A stretch of 64,000 nt of DNA. It comes from JBARDN01 sp050736695 (GTDB lineage Bacteria; Desulfobacterota; Binatia; Binatales; Binataceae). This document shows positions 7,664 through 16,903 of the stretch, one piece after another; positions within the stretch are counted from its first letter, which is position 1, and each line of letters starts with the position of its first letter. The notes below the pieces were generated by a model. It was not told the DNA's origin and did no database searches. It saw nothing but the letters and a program-made list of their open reading frames with translations. The position numbers and the translations under genes are program-made. The DNA is taken from contig JBOHWH010000116.1 of assembly GCA_050736695.1 (NCBI GenBank), positions 19,435-83,434 on the forward strand. The letters are read 5' to 3'.

Positions 7664-10600
7664 CTATGCGCCCAAAGTATCGAGCAGCGATTTCGCCGTG
7701 GTTAAATCGCGGGTGCTGAATCCCTCGGTGAACCAGTTGTAAACGGGAGCGAGCGCCGCGCGCGCCTCTTCGCGGCGGCCGGCAACCGAGAGCAGTTGCG
7801 CGAGGCTGGTCGCGGCGCGCAGTTCCCAAGACTTCGCGCCTTGCGCTTGAGCAATCGAAATCGCGGCGCGAAAAAGGTTCTCGGCAGCCGCGCGGTCTCC
7901 GGAGCTCTGAAGAATTATCTCTCCGCGCAAGCGCGACAATTCCGACTCGTACATCCTTTCGCCGTCGGTATCGAAATGCGACGCGCATTCGTCGAGCGCG
8001 GCAATCCCTTCGTCGTATTTTCCGGCCACCTGGCACGCGCTCGCCAGCAGCAAGAGACCATAGCGATAGACCAAATCGCCGCCCGAGCCACGCAACGCTT
8101 CGAGCCCCCGATGCAGCATCGGAAAGCCCGCCTCCGAGTCGCCTGACTCGATAAGATCGCGCCCGAGTGACATCTCGCCCGCTCCGATCCATTGCGGAAA
8201 TCCGTGCGCGCGCGAGGTCTCGAGCAGCGCTTCGCAATTCACCCGCATGTCGCGCGTATCGCCCATCAGATGGCCCATGGCGATCGCATACTGCAGCGCC
8301 ATCGCGATACTGTGCGGACGGCCGAGCCGATTAGCAAGAGCGCGCGCCTCGGCCGCGCGAACGGAGCATTGATCAGGATAGCCGCTCACCCACATCGTCC
8401 AGGCAAGCTGGCATCTGCTCGGCACCACCGGCGCGTGCGGCGAGGGCAGATAAGCCTCAATATCGTCATCGTAAATCGCGATTGCGGCTTCCAGGTTCTC
8501 GCGCGCAGTGCGCGGATCGCCCGCCCACAAGCTCGTCGAACCCATCGAAGCCGCGGCGCCCGCGATGCCCAAGGGAGTGCCTGCCGCGCGAGCGAGCACA
8601 TCAATTCGCCGCGCGAGCAGCAGAGCTTCGCCCAACCGTCCGCGCGCGAATGACACGCCCCACAATCCCAACAAGATCGTGATAATCTCGGGCGAGTCTC
8701 CAATCCGGGTCAGCAACTCGGTGGCTCGCGCCATCACCGGCTGCAATTCCGGATGAAAGAAGCCGCGCACAGCGATGAGCATCTCGCCGAGCGAGGCATA
8801 CAGTCCAAGCTCTCGGATCGCGCGCGCCGGAGTATCGGGGGTCCCGCGAAGCAGGTCGATCGCGGCGTTGAGATCCCGGATTCCGTCCTCGTAAGCAGAG
8901 CGTGCGCGATCCTGCTCGGCCGCGCGTTCGAAGTAATCGACAGCTTTGGCGGCATTGCCGCTCTTACCGTAATGATTGGCAAGCTCGGCCAGGCAATCTT
9001 CGGTCCGCGACGCGTACAGCTCTTCGAACGCGGCTGCGGTGCGCTCGTGGATTGTGCGGCGGCGCTCAAGCAGCACGGAATCGTACGCGACCTCTTGCGT
9101 TAGCGCGTGCTTGAACGTGAATTCGAGGTCGGGTATCGCGGGCTGCTCGTAGATAAACTCGGCGGCCTGCAGCTCGGCGAGCATCGCGGCGAGAAGATCA
9201 TCGTCGATTCGCACGACGCGCCGGATCAGTTGCAGGTGAAACTCTTTTCCGATTACGGCCAGGGTCTGCAGTAGATCTTTTTGCGCCGGCGCCAGGCGAT
9301 CTATTCGCGCGGCCAGAATTCCCTTGACCGTCGCCGGAACCAGAATCGACTGGAGCGGCTTGGCCAGCGTGACCTCGCCGACAGCGCCACGCGCGAGCAC
9401 TCCCTGCTCGAACAGCACCTGCACCATCTCTTCCATGAAGAAAGGGTTTCCCTCAGTGCGTGCGATTACGAGGTCCTTGAGCGGTACGAGCGTGGCGCCC
9501 GATCCAACAATCGCATCGAGCAGCTCGCGCGCATTCTCCGCACCCAGCGGATCCAGTCTGAGCTGGGTGTAGTGCGCGCGCCCACTCCATTCGTGCCGAT
9601 ACTCCGGCCGGTAGTTCACGAGAATCAGGATGCGCGCGGTCGCAATCGCGTCGGCCAGGATATTGAGCAGCGCCTGGGTCTCTGCGTCGATCCAGTGCAA
9701 GTCTTCGAACACGATCATCAAGGGCTGGTTAAGACTCTCGCGCAAAAGAATTCGCTTGACCGCGTCCTGCGTGCGGCGGCGGCGAACGCCGGCGTCCATC
9801 CCCTCCATCCCGGTTTCGGCGCTCGCGACGCCGAGCAGCGCGAACACAAAGGGCAGCGCGTCTTCGAGCGCTCGATCGAGTGCGAGCACTTTTCCGGTGA
9901 TCTTTTCGCGCCGCGCGCGATCGTCGTCGCTGCTGGCGATTCGAAAATAGCCGCGCAGCAAATCGATGACCGGAAGATAGGCCGACGCGCGTCCGTGCGA
10001 GACCGAGAATGCCTCGAGCACGAGCCATCCGCTTTGTGCGATCTGTTTGAATTCGTAAAACAGCCGCGACTTGCCAACTCCTGCTTCGGCGACGGCTGCG
10101 ACGAGCTGCCCGTGGCCCGCGGCCGCAAGCGCCGCAACCCGTTTCATCTGCTCGATTTCTGCAACGCGGCCGACAAATCGCGAGAGCCCGCGGCTCGCAG
10201 AGCGTTGCAGGCGCGTGCGCAACGCGCCGAGGCCGGTGACCTCGAAGACTTCGACCGGATCTGTGACTCCTTTGATACGCGCCGCGCCAAGCGGCTTGAG
10301 TTCGAAGTATCCCGCCACGAGACGCTGCGTCTCGTGCGCGATAACGATCGATCCCGACGGCGCGAGCGTCTGCATCCGCGCCGCGAGGCTCATCGAATGG
10401 CCAATCGGCGTGTACTCGGTATGGTCCGAGTCGGTGCGAATCGAGCGGATCACCGCCTCGCCGGTATTGATACCGATGCGAATCTCGACCGGCGGATTCC
10501 CGGCCTCGCGTAGAAGCGCCGCGTACTTGCGCAGATCCTCTTGCATCCGCAATGCCGCATAGAGCGCGCGCTGAGGATGGTCCTCGTGCGCGATTGGCGC

Positions 10601-11050
10601 GCCGAACAACGCGAACACGCCGTCGCCGGTGGACTGAACGATATAGCCTTCGTAGCGATGCACCGCGTCGATCATCAGGATCAGCGCCGGATCGACGATC
10701 GCGCGCGCCTGCTCGGGATCGAGATCTTCGATCAACTCCATCGAACCCTTGATATCGGCGAATAGCGCGGTGACGTTTTTGCGCTCGCCGTCGGGGATGT
10801 CGGCTGCGGAAACCGCGCCCAGCGGATTAACGCTGACCGTCGGTCCGTCGGCCTGCGCGGGTGCGCCAGAGGATCGCGCGGGGCGCACGGAGCTTTGCGC
10901 GCCAAGCGGCGCGGCGCATTCGCCGCAGAACTTGAAGTTAGGGGGATTATCGAAGCCGCAGCGCGGGCATCGATTGCGCAGCGGCGCCGCGCAATTGCCG
11001 CAAAATTTCATTCCGGCGGGATTCTCGCCGCCGCACGATGCGCACCGCAT
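7664..11050 (-). CDS. class III nucleotide cyclase fused to AAA ATPase and TPR region, with zinc ribbons
   Basis: A 1128-residue multidomain signalling protein. Two zinc ribbons open it (C3, C6, C17, C20 and C28, C31, C42, C45). From about residue 90 a class III adenylate/guanylate cyclase catalytic domain follows, with ALFADIKGS and STGDGVFALFG carrying the metal-binding Asp residues. A STAND/MalT-like ATPase module has Walker A in AGVGKSRL and Walker B in LMIVFEDLHWID, and the C-terminal third is helical TPR-like sequence. Such proteins are presumed cyclic-nucleotide or ATP-driven regulators. It is last in the 15.9-7.7 kb minus-strand run, 6 bases after the deacylase. Decayed relatives occur at 51.2-51.4 and 52.0-52.2 kb. 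Confidence 0.9.
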   Translation of the reverse strand: MRCASCGGENPAGMKFCGNCAAPLRNRCPRCGFDNPPNFKFCGECAAPLGAQSSVRPARSSGAPAQADGPTVSVNPLGAVSAADIPDGERKNVTALFADIKGSMELIEDLDPEQARAIVDPALILMIDAVHRYEGYIVQSTGDGVFALFGAPIAHEDHPQRALYAALRMQEDLRKYAALLREAGNPPVEIRIGINTGEAVIRSIRTDSDHTEYTPIGHSMSLAARMQTLAPSGSIVIAHETQRLVAGYFELKPLGAARIKGVTDPVEVFEVTGLGALRTRLQRSASRGLSRFVGRVAEIEQMKRVAALAAAGHGQLVAAVAEAGVGKSRLFYEFKQIAQSGWLVLEAFSVSHGRASAYLPVIDLLRGYFRIASSDDDRARREKITGKVLALDRALEDALPFVFALLGVASAETGMEGMDAGVRRRRTQDAVKRILLRESLNQPLMIVFEDLHWIDAETQALLNILADAIATARILILVNYRPEYRHEWSGRAHYTQLRLDPLGAENARELLDAIVGSGATLVPLKDLVIARTEGNPFFMEEMVQVLFEQGVLARGAVGEVTLAKPLQSILVPATVKGILAARIDRLAPAQKDLLQTLAVIGKEFHLQLIRRVVRIDDDLLAAMLAELQAAEFIYEQPAIPDLEFTFKHALTQEVAYDSVLLERRRTIHERTAAAFEELYASRTEDCLAELANHYGKSGNAAKAVDYFERAAEQDRARSAYEDGIRDLNAAIDLLRGTPDTPARAIRELGLYASLGEMLIAVRGFFHPELQPVMARATELLTRIGDSPEIITILLGLWGVSFARGRLGEALLLARRIDVLARAAGTPLGIAGAAASMGSTSLWAGDPRTARENLEAAIAIYDDDIEAYLPSPHAPVVPSRCQLAWTMWVSGYPDQCSVRAAEARALANRLGRPHSIAMALQYAIAMGHLMGDTRDMRVNCEALLETSRAHGFPQWIGAGEMSLGRDLIESGDSEAGFPMLHRGLEALRGSGGDLVYRYGLLLLASACQVAGKYDEGIAALDECASHFDTDGERMYESELSRLRGEIILQSSGDRAAAENLFRAAISIAQAQGAKSWELRAATSLAQLLSVAGRREEARAALAPVYNWFTEGFSTRDLTTAKSLLDTLGA

Positions 11051-11056
11051 AGCGAA

Positions 11057-12592
11057 CTAATCTAGTCCGGCTGACGCGATCCTCATAGCCGCCGCCGACT
11101 GCGCGCGGCGCAGCCCGCGGCCCGGCCGCGCACCCGTATGCTGCCCATTGCGGGCGACGACAGTTCCGTTGACGATCACGTGACTCAGCCCATCCGGATA
11201 GCGGCGCGGATCCTCATATGTGGCGGTATCGGCGATTCGCGCCGGATCGAAAATCACCAGGTCGGCGAAAAATCCCTCGCGCACGAATCCGCGATCGGCG
11301 AGATGGAACTTCCGCGCCGGCATCCCGGTCATCCGGTAAATCGCCTCGGCCAGTGTGAGCACCTTCTCGTCGCGCGCATAATGTCCGAGAACGCGTGGAA
11401 AAGTGGCGTACAGGCGTGGATGCGGTTTGTCGCCGGCCGGGATTCCGTCGGATCCAATCATCGTCGTCGGATGCCGCATCACCGTCCGCACGTCGGCCTC
11501 GTCCATCAGCTCGACGATCACGACCGCGCCGGCGCTCTCTTCTGATGCGACCCGCTCGGCAGCCGCGCGCGCCGGCAGATTCCATCGCTCGCAAAACGCG
11601 GCGAGTGTCAGCCCCTCCCACTCCGGATGCTTCGGCGTCGCGGCGAATAACAACTTGTCGGCTGGAACTTTGCCCAGTCCGCCGCGCGCGGGACCGTCAT
11701 CGAGCGCGCCGTTCTGAATCACCGCGCCAAGATGGGTCGAGCCCGCGGTGTACGGATATTGATCGGCGGTCACATCGAGCCCGCGTGCGCGAGCCGCTTC
11801 GATAAGTCCGAGAGATTCGCGCACTCGCCCCCAGTTTTCCTGGCCCGACGCCTTGTGATGCGAGATCTGCACGGCGACGCCCGCTTCCTCGCCGATACGG
11901 ATCGTTTCGCGCACGGAATCGAGCAGGCCGCCCGCCTCGTCGCGCATGTGGCTTGCGTAAAGCGCGGTGCCGCCGCGCATCTCGCTCGTAAGCGCGATCA
12001 CCTCTTCGGTCGCGGCGTAGCGGCCCGGCTCATAGATGAGGCCGGTCGAAAAGCCGGCCGCGCCGGCGGCAATCCCCTCGCGCACGAACGCGCGCATCAC
12101 GCCGATCTCCGCCTCAGTGGCATTGCGCTTTGCATTTCCCATCGCGGCCAGTCGGACGGTTCCATGACCAACCAGCACCGCGACGTTGAGGCTTGCCGGA
12201 TTGCGATCGATCGCATCGAGATAACCGGCGTAGCCGTCCCATTGCGGCACGCGCGATCCCACGTGCAGCGCACCCAGCATCGCGATGGCCTGCGGCCGCG
12301 GCGCCGCACCCCAGCCGCAATTCCCGACCACATCTGTCGTCACGCCCTGCATCACCTTGAAATCCATTTCCGGCGTGGCGAAAACCGCAAAGTCATCGTG
12401 GCTATGCACGTCGATGAAACCCGGAGCAACCGCGCCTCCGCGCGCATCGATCTCGACCGCTCCGGCGCCGGCGCCGCGTCCGACGGCTGCGATCCGCTCG
12501 CCGTTTATCGCTATGTCCGCACGCACCGATGCTGCGCCGCTGCCGTCGAAAATCGAGGCGTTGCGAATCACCAGATCAGATTTGGCGGCCAT
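11057..12592 (-). CDS. N-acyl-D-amino-acid deacylase (amidohydrolase family)
   Basis: A 511-residue zinc-dependent amidohydrolase of the D-aminoacylase/N-acyl-D-glutamate deacylase group. The first metal motif is PGFIDVHSHDD, followed by MQGVTTDVVGNCG, which is typical of D-aminoacylases. Further metal-ligand regions are ASHMRDE and ISHHKASG, and the product ends with the usual small beta-domain (FFADLVIFDPARI). It releases free D-amino acids from N-acyl forms. A D-amino-acid dehydrogenase-like flavoprotein lies 33 bases upstream in the same orientation, which supports a salvage pair. Confidence 0.9.
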   Translation of the reverse strand: MAAKSDLVIRNASIFDGSGAASVRADIAINGERIAAVGRGAGAGAVEIDARGGAVAPGFIDVHSHDDFAVFATPEMDFKVMQGVTTDVVGNCGWGAAPRPQAIAMLGALHVGSRVPQWDGYAGYLDAIDRNPASLNVAVLVGHGTVRLAAMGNAKRNATEAEIGVMRAFVREGIAAGAAGFSTGLIYEPGRYAATEEVIALTSEMRGGTALYASHMRDEAGGLLDSVRETIRIGEEAGVAVQISHHKASGQENWGRVRESLGLIEAARARGLDVTADQYPYTAGSTHLGAVIQNGALDDGPARGGLGKVPADKLLFAATPKHPEWEGLTLAAFCERWNLPARAAAERVASEESAGAVVIVELMDEADVRTVMRHPTTMIGSDGIPAGDKPHPRLYATFPRVLGHYARDEKVLTLAEAIYRMTGMPARKFHLADRGFVREGFFADLVIFDPARIADTATYEDPRRYPDGLSHVIVNGTVVARNGQHTGARPGRGLRRAQSAAAMRIASAGLD

Positions 12593-12625
12593 TGTGGAAC
12601 CTCCGCGATCGAAAATTGCGCGTGG

Positions 12626-13759
12626 CTATTTCGCCGCAAATCGCGCCGGCGACAGCAGCGCGGCGTCGAATCGCTTCGTCGATCCATTTGCGATCAGATC
12701 CGCCGCGATCTGTCCAATTGCGCCACTGCTTTCGATTCCGAATCCGGCCTGCCCTGCGAGCCAGAAAAAACCGGGCAGGCGCGGATCCTCGCCGACCACC
12801 GGAATCGAGTCGGGTGAAAATGTCCGCAACCCCGCCCATCGCCGCTTCAGCGCGCGCGGCACCAACCTGGGCGCGAGCATTCGCAGGCGCTCCATCGCAG
12901 CGGCGATCGTTTCGTCGTCGGGCTGCGCGTCGCATGGCGCCATCGGAACCTGGTCCATCGGACTCAGCATCAGCCCGCCCGATTCGGGCGCGAAGTAAAC
13001 CTGGTCAGCTTCGCTGATGACAAAGGGCCATCCGCGAATGTCAATGCCGGGCGCCGGATCGAAGAGCACGATCGAGCGCCGCCGCGGTTCGAGCCGAATC
13101 TGCGACGCGCCCGCGAGTTTTGCGATCTCACCCGCCCACGCGCCGGCCGCGTCTACGATCCACTTCGCGCGCAATGTCTCCTTAGCAGTCGCGACGCCGC
13201 TGCATCGCCCATCTTCGACGATGACCTCGCAAACCTCGGCTTCGACGCGAATCACTGCGCCGGCGCGCCGCGCATTGCGCAGATAGTTGGTGAGCAATTC
13301 GTGAATGTCGATCCTTCCGTCGCCGGTTAAAAGAATTGCGCGTGCGGAGTCGCCGGGCTCGAGCGCCGGGACTCGATCGATCGCGTCGCCGCCCGAAAGT
13401 GCGCGGAACTCCACACCGTCGCGCCGGAGCCCGGCTGCGGATTCGGAAAACTCGCCGAGGTTCCCATCTCGATACAGCAGCATCACTTGCGAATGATCGA
13501 CCAGCGGATTCTCGGCGAATCCTGTCGGCGGATTTTTCAGGAATTCTCCGCCTAAAGCCTTGAGGCGCTGCACCGTGGGGATCGAATCCCACTCGACCAG
13601 GGTCGCGGCGCTGCGCCCGGTCGCGTGGTAGCCGTGCTGCGCCTCGCGCTCGAGGACAGCGATGTCCGTCACACCGCGTTCGGTCAAAAAATAGGCGAGC
13701 GACGCGCCCGCGATTCCGCCGCCGACAATTATCACCTCAAAATCGCGCTTCTCCGCCAT
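12626..13759 (-). CDS. FAD-dependent oxidoreductase of the DAO family (D-amino-acid dehydrogenase-like)
   Basis: A 377-residue DAO-fold flavoprotein with the Rossmann motif VIIVGGGIAGASLAYFL at the N-terminus, a central IVDAAGAWAGEIA segment and the C-terminal substrate/FAD motif RTFSPDSIPVVGEDP. Overall it resembles D-arginine dehydrogenase-type enzymes, which oxidise D-amino acids to 2-oxo acids and pass electrons to the respiratory chain. It lies between a TusA-like gene and the N-acyl-D-amino-acid deacylase, giving a plausible two-step route from N-acyl-D-amino acids. Sarcosine oxidase-like activity cannot be excluded. Confidence 0.87.
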   Translation of the reverse strand: MAEKRDFEVIIVGGGIAGASLAYFLTERGVTDIAVLEREAQHGYHATGRSAATLVEWDSIPTVQRLKALGGEFLKNPPTGFAENPLVDHSQVMLLYRDGNLGEFSESAAGLRRDGVEFRALSGGDAIDRVPALEPGDSARAILLTGDGRIDIHELLTNYLRNARRAGAVIRVEAEVCEVIVEDGRCSGVATAKETLRAKWIVDAAGAWAGEIAKLAGASQIRLEPRRRSIVLFDPAPGIDIRGWPFVISEADQVYFAPESGGLMLSPMDQVPMAPCDAQPDDETIAAAMERLRMLAPRLVPRALKRRWAGLRTFSPDSIPVVGEDPRLPGFFWLAGQAGFGIESSGAIGQIAADLIANGSTKRFDAALLSPARFAAK

Positions 13760-13782
13760 ACCGCTGTCCGTCCGTCGGGCCG

Positions 13783-14004
13783 TTATCTTTCGATCGTCAG
13801 ATGGAACATGCCGTCCGCCGCGCGCGACTCGAGAATCGAATATCCCTCAGCCTCGGCGGCGCGCGGAATATCGCGCGCGCCGCGCGGGTCGTCGAGGACG
13901 ATTTCTAAAATCTCGCCGCGCGCCATCGCTTCGAGCCTGACCTTCGCATGCGCCCAGTTGAGCGGGCATTTGACGCCGCGCAGATCGAGTCGCCGCCGTT
14001 CCAT
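13783..14004 (-). CDS. TusA-like sulfurtransferase with CPLN motif
   Basis: A 73-residue TusA/SirA-fold protein beginning LDLRGVKCPLNWAHAK. The Cys that carries persulfide in TusA is present, but the usual CPxP is CPLN here. TusA-family proteins relay sulfur to acceptors such as tRNA-modification or sulfur-oxidation enzymes. It lies 23 bases upstream of the DAO-family gene and 42 bases downstream of a methyltransferase, so it is probably co-transcribed; a sulfur link to D-amino-acid metabolism is not obvious. Confidence 0.8.
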   Translation of the reverse strand: MERRRLDLRGVKCPLNWAHAKVRLEAMARGEILEIVLDDPRGARDIPRAAEAEGYSILESRAADGMFHLTIER

Positions 14005-14046
14005 CGTGAACCGATCCTTAGCACAAGCGGGCGCGTCGCGATGCGA

Positions 14047-14832
14047 TCATGCGGGTCGTCGCGCGGCGAACCGAACCCGCACGAAATCCATCGTCCAGGC
14101 GCCGGTGCGATCGCACAGTACAGGACGCATCAGGTCGATCATTTCATTTTCGGCGGCGCGGCGATCTTCGGGTGCGAGCTGACGAAAGAAATTCTCGCAA
14201 AACGTCTCGATGAATCCCGTCATCCCGGTGCCGAGCAGGATCGGGAGCGGCGCGAGCTCGATCTGCTCGACGGCGAACCCTGCGCGTTCGAGCACCGCGC
14301 GATATTCGGCCGCAGCCGGATAGTACCAGGGGTTCACGTGCGCGAGTTCGATTCCGCGGTGCTTCAGCACCGCCGCCGCCGCGACCATCGTGCCTGCGCT
14401 GCATCCATGGCCGCCGAATTCGCCGACGAATCGGCCGCCTGGCTTGAGTGCGGCGAAAATCCGAAGCACGGCACGCTCGGGTTCGAGCACCCAATGCAGC
14501 ACCGAGTTGGTGAAGACCGCGTCAAACTCGCGATCGAATTGAAGGTCATAGGCGCTGACGACGCGCGCGTCGATTCCGCGGGTTCGCGCGGCTTGGATCA
14601 TCGCGGCAGACGCATCGACGCCAATTACTTTCGCTCCCGCGGCAACCAGCCGCTCGGTGACGAAGCCGTCGCCGCATCCGAGATCGAGAATCTTTTCGCC
14701 GCGCTCGGCTGCCAGCATCGGCAGCGTCGGATCGGCGAAAGTCGCGACGTAGCGCGCATTATGCGCATAGCGTTCCGGAACCCAGGTCTGCGTGCTCTGC
14801 TTGTCGGCGGCCATCGCTCGATCACCGATCAT
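14047..14832 (-). CDS. class I SAM methyltransferase (trans-aconitate methyltransferase-like)
   Basis: A 261-residue SAM-dependent methyltransferase with motif I ILDLGCGDGFVTERL, motif II VIGVDASAAMI and FDAVFTNSVLHWV, a Tam-like signature. The ATG at 14832 overlaps the upstream stop as ATGA (14829-14832), suggesting coupling; an ATG at 14814 is an alternative. Small carboxylic acids such as trans-aconitate are the family's typical substrates, but the true one is unknown. Confidence 0.85.
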   Translation of the reverse strand: MIGDRAMAADKQSTQTWVPERYAHNARYVATFADPTLPMLAAERGEKILDLGCGDGFVTERLVAAGAKVIGVDASAAMIQAARTRGIDARVVSAYDLQFDREFDAVFTNSVLHWVLEPERAVLRIFAALKPGGRFVGEFGGHGCSAGTMVAAAAVLKHRGIELAHVNPWYYPAAAEYRAVLERAGFAVEQIELAPLPILLGTGMTGFIETFCENFFRQLAPEDRRAAENEMIDLMRPVLCDRTGAWTMDFVRVRFAARRPA

Positions 14833-15296
14833 TTCTTTGCGGCGGATTTCGCCTCAGCCCATCCCTGCTTGAGCGGCACGGAATGCCAAAAGGTGATTTT
14901 GCGCTCGACGAAGCGCCATCCATTTTTCTCGCGCCGATAGCGATCTTCGTAATATCCCGCCGCAGTCACGCTCTCTCCGTTGCGCGAGAAGCGCGCCTCG
15001 ATTCCGCAGGTGCCGTGCGCCTCGTCGCCATGCACTTCGATGATGTGGTTCTGAATGAACGGAATCGCAACCTCGGGCTGGCTCACGGCCGAGCGATAAA
15101 ATTTGAGCAACGCTTCGCCGCCGCGGACCGGGCGGAAACTTCCGTCGTTGACTTCGAGCGCGCCGTCGGCGGCGAAAAGCCCTGCGACTGCTTCGCCCTC
15201 GCCACGGGCGACGTGCCAGCAGTAGCGCGCGGTCAGCTCCTTTATCTGTTCGCGATCTTCAAGTTCCTGGATCCGCTGCTCGATCGGCTTGGCCAT
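14829..15296 (-). CDS. SnoaL-like (NTF2-fold) protein
   Basis: A 155-residue single-domain protein matching the SnoaL_4/NTF2-like pattern: an N-terminal helix with DREQIKELTARYCWHVARGE, then FAADGALEVNDG and a beta-rich C-terminus ending WRFVERKITFWHSVPL. Members act as small isomerases, dehydratases or hydrolases, or as non-catalytic binding domains; no specific function can be assigned. It overlaps the methyltransferase start by 4 bases and lies 20 bases after the DsbA-like gene. Confidence 0.8.
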   Translation of the reverse strand: MAKPIEQRIQELEDREQIKELTARYCWHVARGEGEAVAGLFAADGALEVNDGSFRPVRGGEALLKFYRSAVSQPEVAIPFIQNHIIEVHGDEAHGTCGIEARFSRNGESVTAAGYYEDRYRREKNGWRFVERKITFWHSVPLKQGWAEAKSAAKK

Positions 15297-15316
15297 TACT
15301 GCCTCCAGATACCTGG

Positions 15317-15940
15317 TTATTGCGCTTCAGGCATGCGCTCGCGCACACGCTTCAAAAGCATCCGGGTGGTCTCGGTGCTCTGCGCGCCCACCATCGCGAA
15401 CTCGCCGATAAAGAAAGTCGGGACGCCGGTCACTTGGCGTTGACTCGCCATTAGCGTGTTGTTCTTGAGCCGCAGGTCGTAGCGCGGCGACCAGATTGCG
15501 GTCGCGAAGTCGGCGGCATCAAGGCCGGCGTCGGCAGCGCATCGCGCGAGAACTTTCTCGTCGCCGATATTTTCGCCGTCGACGAAATATGCGCGATACA
15601 CGCGTGCTTCAAACTCCCCGGATCGGCCTTTTTCGCGTGCGTACTCGCATCCGAGGAGAGCCGCGCGGGAATTCGTGAACACTGAAGGTGGCTTGATCGG
15701 CAGATTTTCCGCCTCGGCCATCGCCTGGATTCGTTTCCATGCGCTCTGCCGCGCGTCCATTTCAGTGGGCGTGCGGAGCTTTTCGATTGGCATACCCTCG
15801 GCCGGCCAATCAGGATGGATCTGAAAGCCGCGCCATTCGAGATCGAGATCGAACTCGGGCTGTAGCCGGCGGATTACTTCGAATCCGATGTAACAAAACG
15901 GACAAATGAAATCGGAGAACATCAGGATTTTGAGCGGCAT
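15317..15940 (-). CDS. DsbA-family thioredoxin-fold oxidoreductase (FrnE / HCCA isomerase-like)
   Basis: A 207-residue thioredoxin-fold protein with a CPFC active site in SDFICPFCYIGF near the N-terminus and the cis-Pro loop TGVPTFFIGE near the C-terminus, as in the FrnE/2-hydroxychromene-2-carboxylate isomerase group. No signal peptide is seen, so it is probably cytoplasmic. The ATG at 15940 follows GGAGG; an upstream TTG at 15958 is rejected. It appears to be the first gene of the minus-strand run to 7.7 kb. Confidence 0.88.
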   Translation of the reverse strand: MPLKILMFSDFICPFCYIGFEVIRRLQPEFDLDLEWRGFQIHPDWPAEGMPIEKLRTPTEMDARQSAWKRIQAMAEAENLPIKPPSVFTNSRAALLGCEYAREKGRSGEFEARVYRAYFVDGENIGDEKVLARCAADAGLDAADFATAIWSPRYDLRLKNNTLMASQRQVTGVPTFFIGEFAMVGAQSTETTRMLLKRVRERMPEAQ

Positions 15941-16094
15941 CGAATCAGCCTCCGGCAACTACTATACGGTTGGTCGTTTCACGCGGTCAAAAGCACGCCG
16001 CCGGAATTTGCGGCGAGGTTTTGCCGTCTCGGGCGGCTATGTTACTTAGCAACTGCGCGCGCCGCGAGGCGCGCACTTCCATCGAGGTATGATC

Positions 16095-16889
16095 ATGATT
16101 CTCGACGCACTGAAACTCGACGGCAAGGTCGCGATCATCACTGGCGCGGGACGCGGGTTGGGTCGCGCGATGGCGGCGAAGTTCGCCGAGGCTGGGGCTG
16201 ATATCGTCGCGGCTTCGCGCACGCAATCGCAACTCGAAGAAACCGCCGCGATCGTACAAAAGACCGGACGCAAATGCCTGATCGTTCCGACCGACGTGAC
16301 TGATTCCGCGGCGGTCAATGCGATGGCGCAGGCGGCGCTCAAGGAAATGGGCAAGATCGATATCCTCATAAACAACGCCGGCGGCGGAGACGAGGGGGCG
16401 GGCAAACAGATCGAGGAGATCACCGACGAGCAATGGCGCCGCGGCCTCGACACCAATCTGACCAGCCAGTTTTACGCGGCGCGCGCCGTGATACCCGCGA
16501 TGGTCAAGCAGAATCGCGGCAAGATTATCAACCTCGCTTCCGGCTACGGCCTGCGCGGCGGCAAGCATAATTACATGTACGCGTGCTCGAAGGGCGGCGT
16601 GATCCAGCTCACGCGCTCGCTCGCGTTGACTTACGCGCTCAACAACATCCAGACCAACTGCATTGTGCCCGGCATCTTTCCGCACAACGAAGAGATGATG
16701 AAATATTTCAAAGGCGGCAAGTTTATTCCGATCGGCCGCCCCGGCGATGACGACGAGATTGGGCCGCTGGCGATTTTCCTGGCGTCGGCCGCCGCCAATC
16801 ATATCAACGGCGAGTTGGTCGCGATCGACGGCGGCGGACTGGCGGGCGGAATTCTTCCGACCGGCGCGATTCCAACTCTACCTGGCTGA
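16095..16889 (+). CDS. short-chain dehydrogenase/reductase
   Basis: A classical SDR of about 264 residues with cofactor motif TGAGRGLG, the NNAGG motif, catalytic Ser in LASGYG and YxxxK as YACSK. The preceding GAGG fits the ATG at 16095 better than the one at 16089. It is NAD(P)-dependent and resembles 3-oxoacyl-ACP reductase/alcohol dehydrogenase SDRs; the substrate is unknown. It is followed 14 bases later by a second SDR in the same orientation, probably one transcript. Confidence 0.88.
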   Translation: MILDALKLDGKVAIITGAGRGLGRAMAAKFAEAGADIVAASRTQSQLEETAAIVQKTGRKCLIVPTDVTDSAAVNAMAQAALKEMGKIDILINNAGGGDEGAGKQIEEITDEQWRRGLDTNLTSQFYAARAVIPAMVKQNRGKIINLASGYGLRGGKHNYMYACSKGGVIQLTRSLALTYALNNIQTNCIVPGIFPHNEEMMKYFKGGKFIPIGRPGDDDEIGPLAIFLASAAANHINGELVAIDGGGLAGGILPTGAIPTLPG

Positions 16890-16903
16890 GCGTGGGGAAC
16901 ATC

